64,000 nucleotides of DNA from assembly GCA_002706085.1 (NCBI GenBank), contig PAJO01000062.1, positions 1 through 64,000 of the forward strand, given 5' to 3'. This DNA is from Alcanivoracaceae bacterium. Its GTDB lineage: Bacteria; Pseudomonadota; Gammaproteobacteria; Pseudomonadales; Alcanivoracaceae. Below are positions 9,607-17,755 of the stretch, piece by piece. Each line of letters opens with the position of its first letter. Position 1 is the first letter of the stretch. Made by a program: the position numbers and the translations under genes. Under the pieces are notes generated by a model. The model made no database searches. It was not told where the DNA came from and saw only the letters and a list, made by a program, of their open reading frames with translations.

Positions 9607-11430
9607 TTGTCCAAGATCCAATTGCTCGATTCCCGCCTGGCCAACCAGATTGCTGCCGGTGAGGTGGTCGAGCGACCCGCCTCTGTCCTCAAGGAACTGT
9701 TGGAAAACGCCCTCGATGCGGGGGCGGAGTCCGTGAATGTGGATGTGGAGCAGGGCGGCGTGAAGCTGCTCAAGGTGCGTGACAATGGTCATGGCATTGA
9801 ACGCGATGACCTGCCGCTGGCGCTGTCTCGTCACGCTACCAGCAAGATTCGCGGGCTGGATGATCTGGAAGCCATTGGCACGCTGGGCTTTCGTGGTGAA
9901 GCGCTGGCGGCGATCAGCTCTGTCTCGCGACTGACCCTGGCCAGTAACGTGGAAGGGGAAGCCGAAGGCTGGCAGGTCCAGGTCGAAGGTCGAGACATGG
10001 CGCCGTCGGTCACGCCGGCGGGGCATCCCCGTGGCACCACCGTCACCATGCGCGACCTGTTTTTCAATACCCCGGCACGGCGGCGCTTTCTGCGTACCGA
10101 GAAGACAGAATTCAATCACCTGGAAGAGGTGTTTCGGCGCATTGCCCTGAGTGAATTCAACACCGCGTTCCGGCTGACCCACAACCAGAAAGTGATCCAT
10201 CAGCTACCGGCAGGTCTGGATGACACCCTGCGGGCGGCCCGCGTGGCCAAGCTGTGCGGCAAGGGCTTTATGGAACAGGCCATCCCGGTGGACGTGGAGC
10301 GTGACGGGATCCGTCTGCATGGTTGGATGGGGCTGCCCACCTTCTCCCGCTCCCAGGCCGACCTGCAATATTTCTATGTGAATGGCCGAGTGATTCGCGA
10401 CAAGGTGGTCAATCATGCGGTGCGCCAGGCCTATGCGGATGTGTTGTATCACGGACGTCACCCGGCCTATGTCCTGTTTCTTGAACTGGACCCGGCCATG
10501 GTGGATGTGAATGTTCACCCCACCAAGCACGAAGTGCGCTTCCGCGAACAGCGTATGGTGCATGGGTTCCTGTACAGCTCCCTGCACCGGACCATTGCTG
10601 ACGTGCGCCCCGGGCAAGGTGCCGAGCCTGCGGTGGTGTATGACGACTCGCCCATGCCGATGAGTGAGCCGAGCCAGGGCAGCATGTCGCTTACCGCGCC
10701 CTCCGGCCGCCCTTATACGCCGCCACCTGCATCTGGTGGCTATGGTCAGGGCCTGCGCCAGGCAGATGCCTATGGTGCGTTGGTTCAGCCACGTATTGAG
10801 GATGGCGCCCCAGCAGCTATGCCGCCGGCCAGTGATGATGAAACCGTGCCGCCGCTGGGGTATGCGGTGGCGCAGCTGCACGGCATCTTTATTCTCGCGG
10901 AAAACCAGCACGGCATGGTGGTGGTCGATATGCACGCCGCCCACGAGCGCATTACCTATGAACGGCTCAAGCAAAGTTGGTCCACGGACAAGGTGCGCAG
11001 CCAGCCGTTGTTGGTGCCGGTATCGTTGGCGGTCTCGTCGCGGGAAGCCGACTTTGCCGAAGAACAGCCCGAGGTGTTTTCCCGGCTGGGGTTCGTGGTG
11101 GAGCGCGCCGGCCCGGAAACGCTGGTGGTCCGCGAAGTGCCCGCCATGCTGCGCAATAGCGACAGCGAAAGCATGGTGCGTGATGTGCTCTCCGATCTGC
11201 TTGCCCAAGGCAGCAGCGAGCGCATTGAACAAAAGCTCGATGAACTGCTTTCCACCATGGCCTGTCATGGCAGCGTACGGGCCAACCGCCGCCTGACCGT
11301 GCCGGAAATGAACGCCTTGCTCCGGGACATGGAAGCCACCGAGCGCTCGGGCCAGTGCAACCATGGCCGGCCGACCTGGACTCAAATGAGCCTCAAGGAT
11401 CTGGATCGCCTGTTTATGCGGGGGCAGTGA
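9607..11430 (+). CDS. mutL: DNA mismatch repair protein MutL
   Basis: Links MutS mismatch recognition to downstream nicking and unwinding. The GHKL ATPase motifs are in order: [14 protein letters not shown] and TLGFRGEAL within the first 110 residues. A Pro-rich linker (about 340-420) leads to the C-terminal dimerisation domain. There, [12 protein letters not shown] matches the DQHA-x2-E-x4-E endonuclease motif except for Met in place of Gln. At 607 residues it has normal length. The predicted start is TTG at 9607, 8 bp after the amidase gene. The stop overlaps the miaA start by one base. Confidence 0.96.
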   Translation: MSKIQLLDSRLANQIAAGEVVERPASVLKELLENALDAGAESVNVDVEQGGVKLLKVRDNGHGIERDDLPLALSRHATSKIRGLDDLEAIGTLGFRGEALAAISSVSRLTLASNVEGEAEGWQVQVEGRDMAPSVTPAGHPRGTTVTMRDLFFNTPARRRFLRTEKTEFNHLEEVFRRIALSEFNTAFRLTHNQKVIHQLPAGLDDTLRAARVAKLCGKGFMEQAIPVDVERDGIRLHGWMGLPTFSRSQADLQYFYVNGRVIRDKVVNHAVRQAYADVLYHGRHPAYVLFLELDPAMVDVNVHPTKHEVRFREQRMVHGFLYSSLHRTIADVRPGQGAEPAVVYDDSPMPMSEPSQGSMSLTAPSGRPYTPPPASGGYGQGLRQADAYGALVQPRIEDGAPAAMPPASDDETVPPLGYAVAQLHGIFILAENQHGMVVVDMHAAHERITYERLKQSWSTDKVRSQPLLVPVSLAVSSREADFAEEQPEVFSRLGFVVERAGPETLVVREVPAMLRNSDSESMVRDVLSDLLAQGSSERIEQKLDELLSTMACHGSVRANRRLTVPEMNALLRDMEATERSGQCNHGRPTWTQMSLKDLDRLFMRGQ

Positions 11431-12452
11431 TGGCGCCCTCCCGCCCCTCGCCGAAGAATGACGGGGATACCCGGCCTGTCTTGCCCGTGCTGCTTTTAAT
11501 GGGGCCCACCTGTTCTGGCAAGACCGCGCTGGCCATTGAGGCGGTGCAATCTCTCCCGGTCGAAATCATCAATGTGGACTCCGCCCTGGTGTACCGGGAC
11601 CTTGATATTGGTGCCGCGCGGCCATCAAACGACGAGTTGCAAGCGGCTCCGCACCGGCTGTTGGGGTTCCGTGACCTGGACCAACCGTATTCCGCTGCAG
11701 ACTTTCGCACGGATGCGCTGAGAGAAATTGAGACGGTCCATGCTGCTGGGCGTTTGCCGCTGCTGGTGGGAGGCACCATTCTGTATTTCAAGGCGCTGGT
11801 CGAAGGTCTGGCGCCGCTGCCGGAAGCGGATGAAACGGTGCGCGCCGAGATTGCTGCGCTGGCGGCAGAGCAAGGCTGGCCAGCGGTGCATGCCGAGCTT
11901 GCCCGGGTAGACCCGGCCACTGCCGACCGCCTGAAGCCCATGGACCGTCAGCGTCTGCAAAGGGCGCTGGAGGTGTATCGGCTCGCGGGCAAGCCGCTTT
12001 CTGCCTTTCATGCCGAGCATCATACGACTGTCACAATGAGAGAGGATGGTCTGAGTGAGTTCAGTGGGCTTCCCTGGCCAGTCTACAGTGCGGCACTGGC
12101 GCCCAAAGACCGCGCCTGGTTGCATGCGATGATCGCCCGCCGTTTTGACGTCATGCTTGAGCAGGGCCTGGAAGAAGAAGTGCGCCAATTGATGGCGCGG
12201 CCCGAAGCACACCGGGACCTGCCCGCGATCAAGGCCGTGGGGTATCGCCAGGTATGGGATTACCTGGAGGGGCAATACGACCGCGAGACCATGGTCGAAA
12301 AGGGGGTGATTGCGACCCGCCAACTGGCGAAAAGGCAGTACACCTGGCTAAGAAAATGGCCGAACCTGGAACGGTTCGACAGTAACGATGAGCAAGAGCG
12401 CAATGCGCTGTTCGGCCAGCTTGCGAAGATCTGTAAAACTGTGTTTAGTTGA
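11430..12452 (+). CDS. miaA: tRNA dimethylallyltransferase
   Basis: Adds a dimethylallyl group to A37 of UNN-decoding tRNAs. The P-loop [12 protein letters not shown] sits near residue 24, with Cys where the family usually has Ala. The motif [18 protein letters not shown] and the later [10 protein letters not shown]-type segment ([18 protein letters not shown]) are clear. I chose the ATG in the TGATG overlap with mutL, giving 340 residues with an N-terminal tail of about 17 residues. The upstream in-frame codons overlap mutL. The next gene is hfq, as in E. coli. Confidence 0.97.
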   Translation: MAPSRPSPKNDGDTRPVLPVLLLMGPTCSGKTALAIEAVQSLPVEIINVDSALVYRDLDIGAARPSNDELQAAPHRLLGFRDLDQPYSAADFRTDALREIETVHAAGRLPLLVGGTILYFKALVEGLAPLPEADETVRAEIAALAAEQGWPAVHAELARVDPATADRLKPMDRQRLQRALEVYRLAGKPLSAFHAEHHTTVTMREDGLSEFSGLPWPVYSAALAPKDRAWLHAMIARRFDVMLEQGLEEEVRQLMARPEAHRDLPAIKAVGYRQVWDYLEGQYDRETMVEKGVIATRQLAKRQYTWLRKWPNLERFDSNDEQERNALFGQLAKICKTVFS

Positions 12453-12695
12453 AGCCGAGCCCTTGCTTTTTACGGTACAATGCAAAGGAATTGCTGGCTG
12501 GGGGCGTTCGGGAGTTGCCGCCAGCCTCTCAACGGGTCGGGACCTGGAACCATTTTACTGGGTTGTTGACAAAAAAATGTCTGATGGCGCATCAGGCATG
12601 CGGTGGCCGTTCGGGACGGCTTCACTGCAGGTAAAGCGCTGATATTGCCCGAGTGTTGGGCACCACTTTTTACTGTTATTTCAAGGAGACTTGCC

Positions 12696-12980
12696 ATGTC
12701 AAAGGGGCACTCACTACAAGACCCTTTCCTTAACGCTCTGCGTAAGGAACGGATCCCGGTATCCATCTTTCTGGTAAACGGCATAAAGCTGCAGGGACAG
12801 ATTGAGTCCTTCGACCAGTATGTGGTCCTGCTGAAGAACGCCGTCAGCCAGATGGTATACAAGCACGCAATTTCTACTGTGGTCCCGGCGCGCAACCCGC
12901 GTGCAGGTGGCAACCCGGCCATGTCGACCGGCAATGGCACCACGGGCGCACAGGGCACAGAGAGCTACGGTAACCAGTAA
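12696..12980 (+). CDS. hfq: RNA chaperone Hfq
   Basis: Hexameric Sm-like protein that pairs small RNAs with mRNAs. The N-terminal [19 protein letters not shown], the Sm1 segment [20 protein letters not shown] and the Sm2 motif YKHAIST are all canonical. The ATG at 12696 has a strong ribosome-binding site (AAGGAG, 12683-12688). At 94 residues it has a short Gly/Thr-rich tail. The 243-bp gap from miaA contains a TTGACA (12566-12571) without a good -10 partner and a perfect inverted repeat CTGATG-GCG-CATCAG (12581-12595), so separate transcription is possible. A terminator follows. Confidence 0.98.
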   Translation: MSKGHSLQDPFLNALRKERIPVSIFLVNGIKLQGQIESFDQYVVLLKNAVSQMVYKHAISTVVPARNPRAGGNPAMSTGNGTTGAQGTESYGNQ

Positions 12981-13010
12981 TCACGGTTGCCCGAGCCTTT
13001 TTGCTGAAAA

Positions 13011-13034
13011 GAGCCACCTTCGGGTGGCTCTTTT
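13011..13034 (+). terminator. Rho-independent terminator after hfq
   Basis: Stem GAGCCACC with GGTGGCTC around a TTCG tetraloop, followed by TTTTC. Confidence 0.88.
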
Positions 13035-13103
13035 CGTTTCCCCTCCTGCCTTTTCGTTTGTGGCGGTTTACAATTGGCCCCACTGTCCCCATATCAGGCA
13101 CCT

Positions 13104-14483
13104 ATGGACTTATTTGATCGTACAGAGCAATCACGCACCGGCGCCGGCGAGCAGGCGATTCTTGTGCATCTGGACCTGCCGGACTCCATGGGCCGTGAGG
13201 ATCTGGACGAATTTCATCATCTGGTGACCTCCAGTGGTGTGGAACCGGTGGCGGAATTGACGGGCAAGCGTGACAGGCCCGACCCGGCTCTCTTTATCGG
13301 CACGGGCAAGGCCGATGAGCTGGCCGAACTGGTGCAGCAGCACCAGGCGGATGTGGTGCTGTTCAACCATTCCCTCAGTCCGGCCCAGGAGCGCAACCTG
13401 GAGCGGGCGGTGAAATGCCGGGTGCTGGACCGTACCGGGCTGATTCTGGATATCTTTGCCCAGCGGGCCCGCACCCACGAAGGGGTGTTGCAGGTCGAGC
13501 TGGCGCAGCTGCGTCACCTGTCCACCCGGCTGGTACGTGGCTGGACTCACCTGGAAAGGCAAAAAGGCGGTATTGGCTTGCGTGGGCCCGGTGAAACCCA
13601 GCTGGAAACTGACCGTCGATTGTTGCGAGACCGTATTCGTGCCATTGAGTCGCGACTGGAGAAGGTGCGAAAGCAGCGAGCGCAGGGGCGCCGGGCCCGG
13701 CAGCGTGCCGAAACACCGTTGATTTCACTGGTGGGTTATACCAACGCGGGTAAATCCACCCTGTTTAATGCCATTACTACTGGGGATGTGTACGTGGCGG
13801 ATCAGCTGTTCGCCACCCTGGATCCCACCCTGCGCAAGGTCAAAGTGCCGGGTGTCGGCCCGGCCATTCTGGCTGATACCGTGGGGTTCATTCGCCACCT
13901 GCCTCACCGGCTGGTGCAGGCTTTCCGGGCGACCTTGGAAGAAACCGCCAATGCTACCCTGTTGTTGCATGTCACCGACTGCAGTGCCGAGGAACGGGAC
14001 AGCAATGTGGAGGCGGTGAATGAGGTGTTGGAAGAAATCGGTGGCGATCAGCTGCCGGTGCTGCATGTCTATAACAAGGTCGACAATCTCGATGAGTCGC
14101 CACGGATCGACCGTGACGAGCAGGGCCAGCCCTGGCGGGTGTGGATCTCGGCACAGACCGGTGACGGGTTTGATCTGCTGTTCGAGGCCATTGCGGAGCG
14201 GCTGGCCGCAGGCTGGGTCGATTGCTGGGTGCGGTTACCTGCCCATGCAGGGCGCCTGCGCGCCCGTCTGCATGAAGCTGGTGAGGTGCTGGATGAAGAG
14301 GCCGCAATGGATGGCAGCATGCTGCTGCGCATCAACGTCAATCGGGTCCATTTTGAACGCCTGTTGCGTGAGCAGGGTCTGAACGAAGACGAACTGGTGG
14401 TGCCGGCCCCGGAATCGGCGGCCTCGGTTGCAGGGGAAGATGGGCCTTCCTACAATTCAGAACGCTCGCCCAAGGTGAGCTGA
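13104..14483 (+). CDS. hflX: GTPase HflX
   Basis: Ribosome-associated GTPase that splits stalled or heat-damaged ribosomes. The N-terminal HflX domain contains GTGKADELAEL and the glycine-rich GIGLRGPGETQLETDRRL. The G domain follows with GYTNAGKSTLFN (G1, about residue 211), DTVGFI (G3) and VYNKVD (G4). I chose the ATG giving MDLFDRTEQS (459 residues), since the codons upstream read through the leader. It lies after the hfq terminator and 47 bp before hflK. Confidence 0.96.
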   Translation: MDLFDRTEQSRTGAGEQAILVHLDLPDSMGREDLDEFHHLVTSSGVEPVAELTGKRDRPDPALFIGTGKADELAELVQQHQADVVLFNHSLSPAQERNLERAVKCRVLDRTGLILDIFAQRARTHEGVLQVELAQLRHLSTRLVRGWTHLERQKGGIGLRGPGETQLETDRRLLRDRIRAIESRLEKVRKQRAQGRRARQRAETPLISLVGYTNAGKSTLFNAITTGDVYVADQLFATLDPTLRKVKVPGVGPAILADTVGFIRHLPHRLVQAFRATLEETANATLLLHVTDCSAEERDSNVEAVNEVLEEIGGDQLPVLHVYNKVDNLDESPRIDRDEQGQPWRVWISAQTGDGFDLLFEAIAERLAAGWVDCWVRLPAHAGRLRARLHEAGEVLDEEAAMDGSMLLRINVNRVHFERLLREQGLNEDELVVPAPESAASVAGEDGPSYNSERSPKVS

Positions 14484-14530
14484 CATTACAAGTCATGGGC
14501 CATGCCGGCCCTGACGGACTGGAGACCTAC

Positions 14531-15706
14531 ATGGCGTGGAATGAACCCGGCGGTAACAAGCCGAAAGACCCCTGGGGTGGCGGCGGTGATCAAGGGCCGC
14601 CGGATCTGGATGAGGCGCTGAAGAACCTCAAGGACAAGATCAACAATGTGTTTGGTGGCAAGGGCGGTCGTCCGGGTGGCGATGGCAGCAAGCCTGGAGG
14701 CTCACCGCTGCCGCTACTGGCTGTGGTCGCCGTGATCGCACTGGTGGTCTATGGTTTGGTCGGGTTCTTTCAGGTGGATCAGCGCGAGCGGGCCGTGGTG
14801 CTCCGTTTCGGTAAGTTCGATCGCATTGTCGAGCCGGGTCTGAACTGGCGCGCGCCGATTCTTGAGCAATACCAGAAGGTGGATGTGGGGCAGAACCGCC
14901 GCTACGAGATCACCGAGGAAATGCTCACCAAGGACACCAATATCGTCAGCGTGACCCTGCAGGTCCAGTATCAGGTGCTGGATCCGCGTCCCTTCTTGCT
15001 CAAGGTCGCCCAGCCAGAGCAGATCCTGGAGCACGCCACCAGCTCGGCGCTGCGTCATGTGGTGGGCTCTGCCTCCATGGATGATGTGCTGAAAGACAAC
15101 CGGGAAGCCATTCGGGTGCAGGTGCGGCAGCGTCTGGACGAATACCTGAACCGTTACGACACCGGCCTGGTGTTGCGTCAGGTGGTGCTGGACAAGACCG
15201 AAGCCCCGGATGCGGTCCGGGATGCCTTTGACGACGTGTCCAAGGCCAAGGAAGACGAAGACCGCTTCAAGAAAGAAGCGGAAGCTTACCGCAATGCGGT
15301 GATTCCCCAGGCCCGGGGTGAGGCGCAACGCCTGACCGAAGAATCGGAAGCGTACAAGCAGCGGGTAATTGACGGCGCCATGGGTGATGCGGATCGCTTT
15401 ACCGATCTGCTCACGGAATACCGCAAGGCCCCTGACGTGACTCGCGAACGCCTGTATCTGGAAACCATGACTCAGGTGTTTGGGGCTACCAGCAAGGTGC
15501 TGGTGGACGTGGATAACGGCAATAGCCTGATTTACCTGCCCCTGGAGCAGCTGGTGAAAGGGCGGGACGCGAGAAGCGCAACCCCCCAACAGAGCCCCGG
15601 CGCCGCCAGCAGCGATGCCGCCAAGGCGGGTGCCGATGACGGAGGCAGCGGCCGTAGCACCAGCCGTAGCCTGTACAGCACATCACGACCACAGGAGTTG
15701 CGCTAA
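14531..15706 (+). CDS. hflK: FtsH modulator subunit HflK
   Basis: Inner-membrane SPFH-family protein that forms a large cage with HflC around the FtsH protease. A Gly/Pro-rich cytoplasmic N-terminus (about residues 1-58) leads to one membrane segment (LPLLAVVAVIALVVYGLVGF), then the SPFH domain and a charged coiled-coil stretch (about 240-300). The C-terminal tail is low-complexity Ala/Ser/Gly. The ATG at 14531 follows a GGAG. The stop overlaps the hflC start (TAATG). Confidence 0.96.
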   Translation: MAWNEPGGNKPKDPWGGGGDQGPPDLDEALKNLKDKINNVFGGKGGRPGGDGSKPGGSPLPLLAVVAVIALVVYGLVGFFQVDQRERAVVLRFGKFDRIVEPGLNWRAPILEQYQKVDVGQNRRYEITEEMLTKDTNIVSVTLQVQYQVLDPRPFLLKVAQPEQILEHATSSALRHVVGSASMDDVLKDNREAIRVQVRQRLDEYLNRYDTGLVLRQVVLDKTEAPDAVRDAFDDVSKAKEDEDRFKKEAEAYRNAVIPQARGEAQRLTEESEAYKQRVIDGAMGDADRFTDLLTEYRKAPDVTRERLYLETMTQVFGATSKVLVDVDNGNSLIYLPLEQLVKGRDARSATPQQSPGAASSDAAKAGADDGGSGRSTSRSLYSTSRPQELR

Positions 15707-16764
15707 TGAATAATCGTGGATGGTTGGCGCTGCTGGCGCTGGGTGTCCTCGCCCTGCTGGCGCTGGACTCCTTCTATATTGTTAACCAGACCGAGAAAGC
15801 GGTACTGAAACAGTTTAGCCGGATCGAAAAGGCGGACATTTCCCCGGGTATTTACCCCAAGTGGCCCCTGTTTGAGGAGGTCGTCAAGGTGGATGGCCGG
15901 GCGCTGGTATACGACGTGCCCACCCAGTCTTTTCTCACCGCAGAGAAGAAGCTGCTGAACGTGGATGCCTTTGTGGTCTGGCGGATCAACAATGTGCAGC
16001 GCTACATCGTGAGTGTGGGTGGTGGTTCTGCCAACCCGCAGGTCATGGAGCGTCGCGCCCGTGAGTTGCTGGATCCGCGCGTTAACGAAGCGCTGCGTAA
16101 CGAGTTCGCCTCGCGCACGGTGTTCCAGGTGGTTGCCGGTGAGAGTGACGTGGAAAAAGTGGAAGGGGATACCGCGATTATTCGTGACCCGGCCACGGGG
16201 GAAACCACGGAAGTGCCGACCGATCAACTGGATGAATCGATTCTGCGTGAAGCCGGACAGCAAGACAGCGACGAAGACGTGGCCGACGCCGGTGAGCCGT
16301 CGGGTAACGACCAGCGTGAAGCGCTGATGGATCAGGTGCGCCAGGAGGTGAATAAATCCACCATGGAAGACTTGGGTATCGAAGTGGTTGATATCCGGGT
16401 GAAGCAAGTGGATTGGCCGGATCAGGTGCGTGGCCGGGTATTTGACCGCATGCGTGCTGAGCGTCAACGCGATGCCGCAGCGCACCGCTCTCAGGGGCGT
16501 GAGGAAGCGGAGAAAATTCGCGCCGGTGCCGATCGCCAGCGTACGGAAATCCTGGCGGATGCGTACCGAAAATCCCAAGCTATCCGTGGTGAAGGGGATG
16601 CCCAGGCGGCAGCTACCTATGCCCAGGCCTACAACCAGGACAAGGAATTCTTCCGCTTCTACCGTAGCCTTCAGGCCTACAAGGAAAGTTTCAAGGATCC
16701 GGAAGATGTGCTGATTCTGGAGCCCGATAGCGACTTTTTCCGCTATCTCAAGGGTGCCAAATAG
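15706..16764 (+). CDS. hflC: FtsH modulator subunit HflC
   Basis: Partner of HflK, with one N-terminal membrane segment (LLALGVLALLALDSFYIV) and an SPFH domain. The C-terminal YKESFKDPEDVLILEPDSDF is typical. At 352 residues it is longer than the usual 290-335. The extra length comes partly from an acidic insertion at about residues 165-208, rich in Asp, Glu and Gln. A strong terminator follows, so the hfl transcript can end here rather than continue to the DUF2065 gene that usually comes next. Confidence 0.95.
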   Translation: MNNRGWLALLALGVLALLALDSFYIVNQTEKAVLKQFSRIEKADISPGIYPKWPLFEEVVKVDGRALVYDVPTQSFLTAEKKLLNVDAFVVWRINNVQRYIVSVGGGSANPQVMERRARELLDPRVNEALRNEFASRTVFQVVAGESDVEKVEGDTAIIRDPATGETTEVPTDQLDESILREAGQQDSDEDVADAGEPSGNDQREALMDQVRQEVNKSTMEDLGIEVVDIRVKQVDWPDQVRGRVFDRMRAERQRDAAAHRSQGREEAEKIRAGADRQRTEILADAYRKSQAIRGEGDAQAAATYAQAYNQDKEFFRFYRSLQAYKESFKDPEDVLILEPDSDFFRYLKGAK

Positions 16765-16806
16765 GTCGAACTACCGCACATTTGTGCATTTCGACCGTTT
16801 ATCGAG

Positions 16807-16833
16807 AAAAACCCGCCGCCGGCGGGTTTTTTT
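16807..16833 (+). terminator. Rho-independent terminator after hflC
   Basis: Perfect 11-bp stem AAAACCCGCCG / CGGCGGGTTTT with a one-base centre as drawn (opening to a small loop), followed by more T. It separates the hfl genes from the surface-protein cluster. Confidence 0.9.
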
Positions 16834-17107
16834 ATTTGCAGGAAAAAGCTTACACGGATGTAAGTCATTGATTACAGGCTGCTGACGCCTGAAAAGTGCA
16901 CTAAAGTCCCATTGCTTTCCCCCCTTTTTTTTACAAACTCTTCACGCATTTCGGCCGTTTTTTGTGCAAAACAGGCACCATGTCACAGAAAGCGGACAAA
17001 AAATAACGCTGCATTGTGACACCAATCACAGAAACTTGTTTCATAGTGGTTTGGTCGGGAAGTAGGGAATCTTCTTTGGCGAATATGCCGGTACTGGGAG
17101 TTTAGCA
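16834..17107 (+). promoter_or_regulatory. Upstream region of the surface-protein cluster
   Basis: This gap follows the hflC terminator. It is relatively AT-rich and contains a run of T (about 16926-16932), a TGTCACA half-site near 16981 and a perfect CRP-type palindrome at 17015-17030. A GGGAG ribosome-binding site precedes the first gene. I could not place convincing -35/-10 hexamers. No gene is apparent here. Confidence 0.55.
17015..17030. promoter_or_regulatory. Predicted CRP/Vfr-type operator
   Basis: The sequence TGTGA-CACCAA-TCACA is a perfect match to the core CRP consensus TGTGA-N6-TCACA. It is centred about 85 bp upstream of the first start codon of the 18-kb surface-protein cluster. 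Binding is inferred only; a CRP/Vfr gene is not in this window. Confidence 0.6.
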
Positions 17108-17578
17108 ATGAAGCTGTATTTGTCTGTTCTGTTGTTGTCACTGTCTTCTCTGATTTGGGCAGAGGGACCACTGACCAGCCAGATGGAAACCTTTCTGGTG
17201 ACGGAAAAAGGCGGCAAGGAAACTGTCGTTGCGACGGAGCAGGCGTCTCCGGGTGACGTGGTGGAATACCGTCTTACCTATCGAAATACCGGTGAGCAGC
17301 CCCTGTCCGGGCTGGTGATCACCGGCCCCGTACCGGCCAACACTGCCTATGTAGGCGGTAGCGCCAACACCGAGGTGGACGCATCGTTCACCGTCAGCAT
17401 TGATAACGGAACCAGTTTCCTGGCTGAGCCCGTCACTCGAGAAGTGAAGGACGCGGACGGCCAGAGCAAGAACGTCACGGTTCCCCCCAGCGACTACACC
17501 CAGGTGCGTTGGCAGCCAAATGGCAGCCTCAAGCCTGACCAGGAGCAGCAGTATCGCTACCGGGTGAAGGTGCAGTAG
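17108..17578 (+). CDS. Small secreted single-DUF11 protein
   Basis: A 156-residue predicted exported protein. The signal peptide (about residues 1-18, ending SLIWA) precedes a single DUF11-like Ig-type domain with the family pattern ASPGDVVEYRLTYRNTGEQP followed by VITGPVPANTAYVGGSA. It ends in the beta-strand YRYRVKVQ. The larger cluster proteins at 17756, 27779 and 30661 end in comparable strands (CVRVN, GLRVE, DVRVSP). It is first in the cluster, downstream of the CRP-like site, with a GGGAG ribosome-binding site. It could be a minimal subunit of the same surface structure. The function is not known. Confidence 0.75.
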   Translation: MKLYLSVLLLSLSSLIWAEGPLTSQMETFLVTEKGGKETVVATEQASPGDVVEYRLTYRNTGEQPLSGLVITGPVPANTAYVGGSANTEVDASFTVSIDNGTSFLAEPVTREVKDADGQSKNVTVPPSDYTQVRWQPNGSLKPDQEQQYRYRVKVQ

Positions 17579-17615
17579 CTCCCGGGGGAGCTGACGTAGG
17601 AGCTAACGCTCCGAG

Positions 17616-17708
17616 GAAGTCTTGCGCGAGCGGCTTGATCGTCATGGTCAGCCGCATGGGGAGGGGCGGACCACTCGTTTCGACGAGGGGCCGCTCTCGC
17701 AAGGCTTT
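17616..17708 (+). other. Predicted structured RNA element between the first two cluster genes
   Basis: Arms 17616-17633 and 17691-17708 pair over about 18 bp with one mismatch and a few G-U pairs. They enclose two small hairpins: TGATC-GTCAT-GGTCA (about 17636-17650) and CTCGT-TTCG-ACGAG. The result is a three-way-junction-like fold 47 bp before the ATG of the 992-residue protein gene. It has only a weak T run, so it could be a leaky terminator, a processing site or a regulatory leader. I do not recognise a known riboswitch family. Confidence 0.5.
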
Positions 17709-17755
17709 CTGAAACTAGAGGGTAAGTCAAAACATCAAACTTTGAGGATGAAGCC

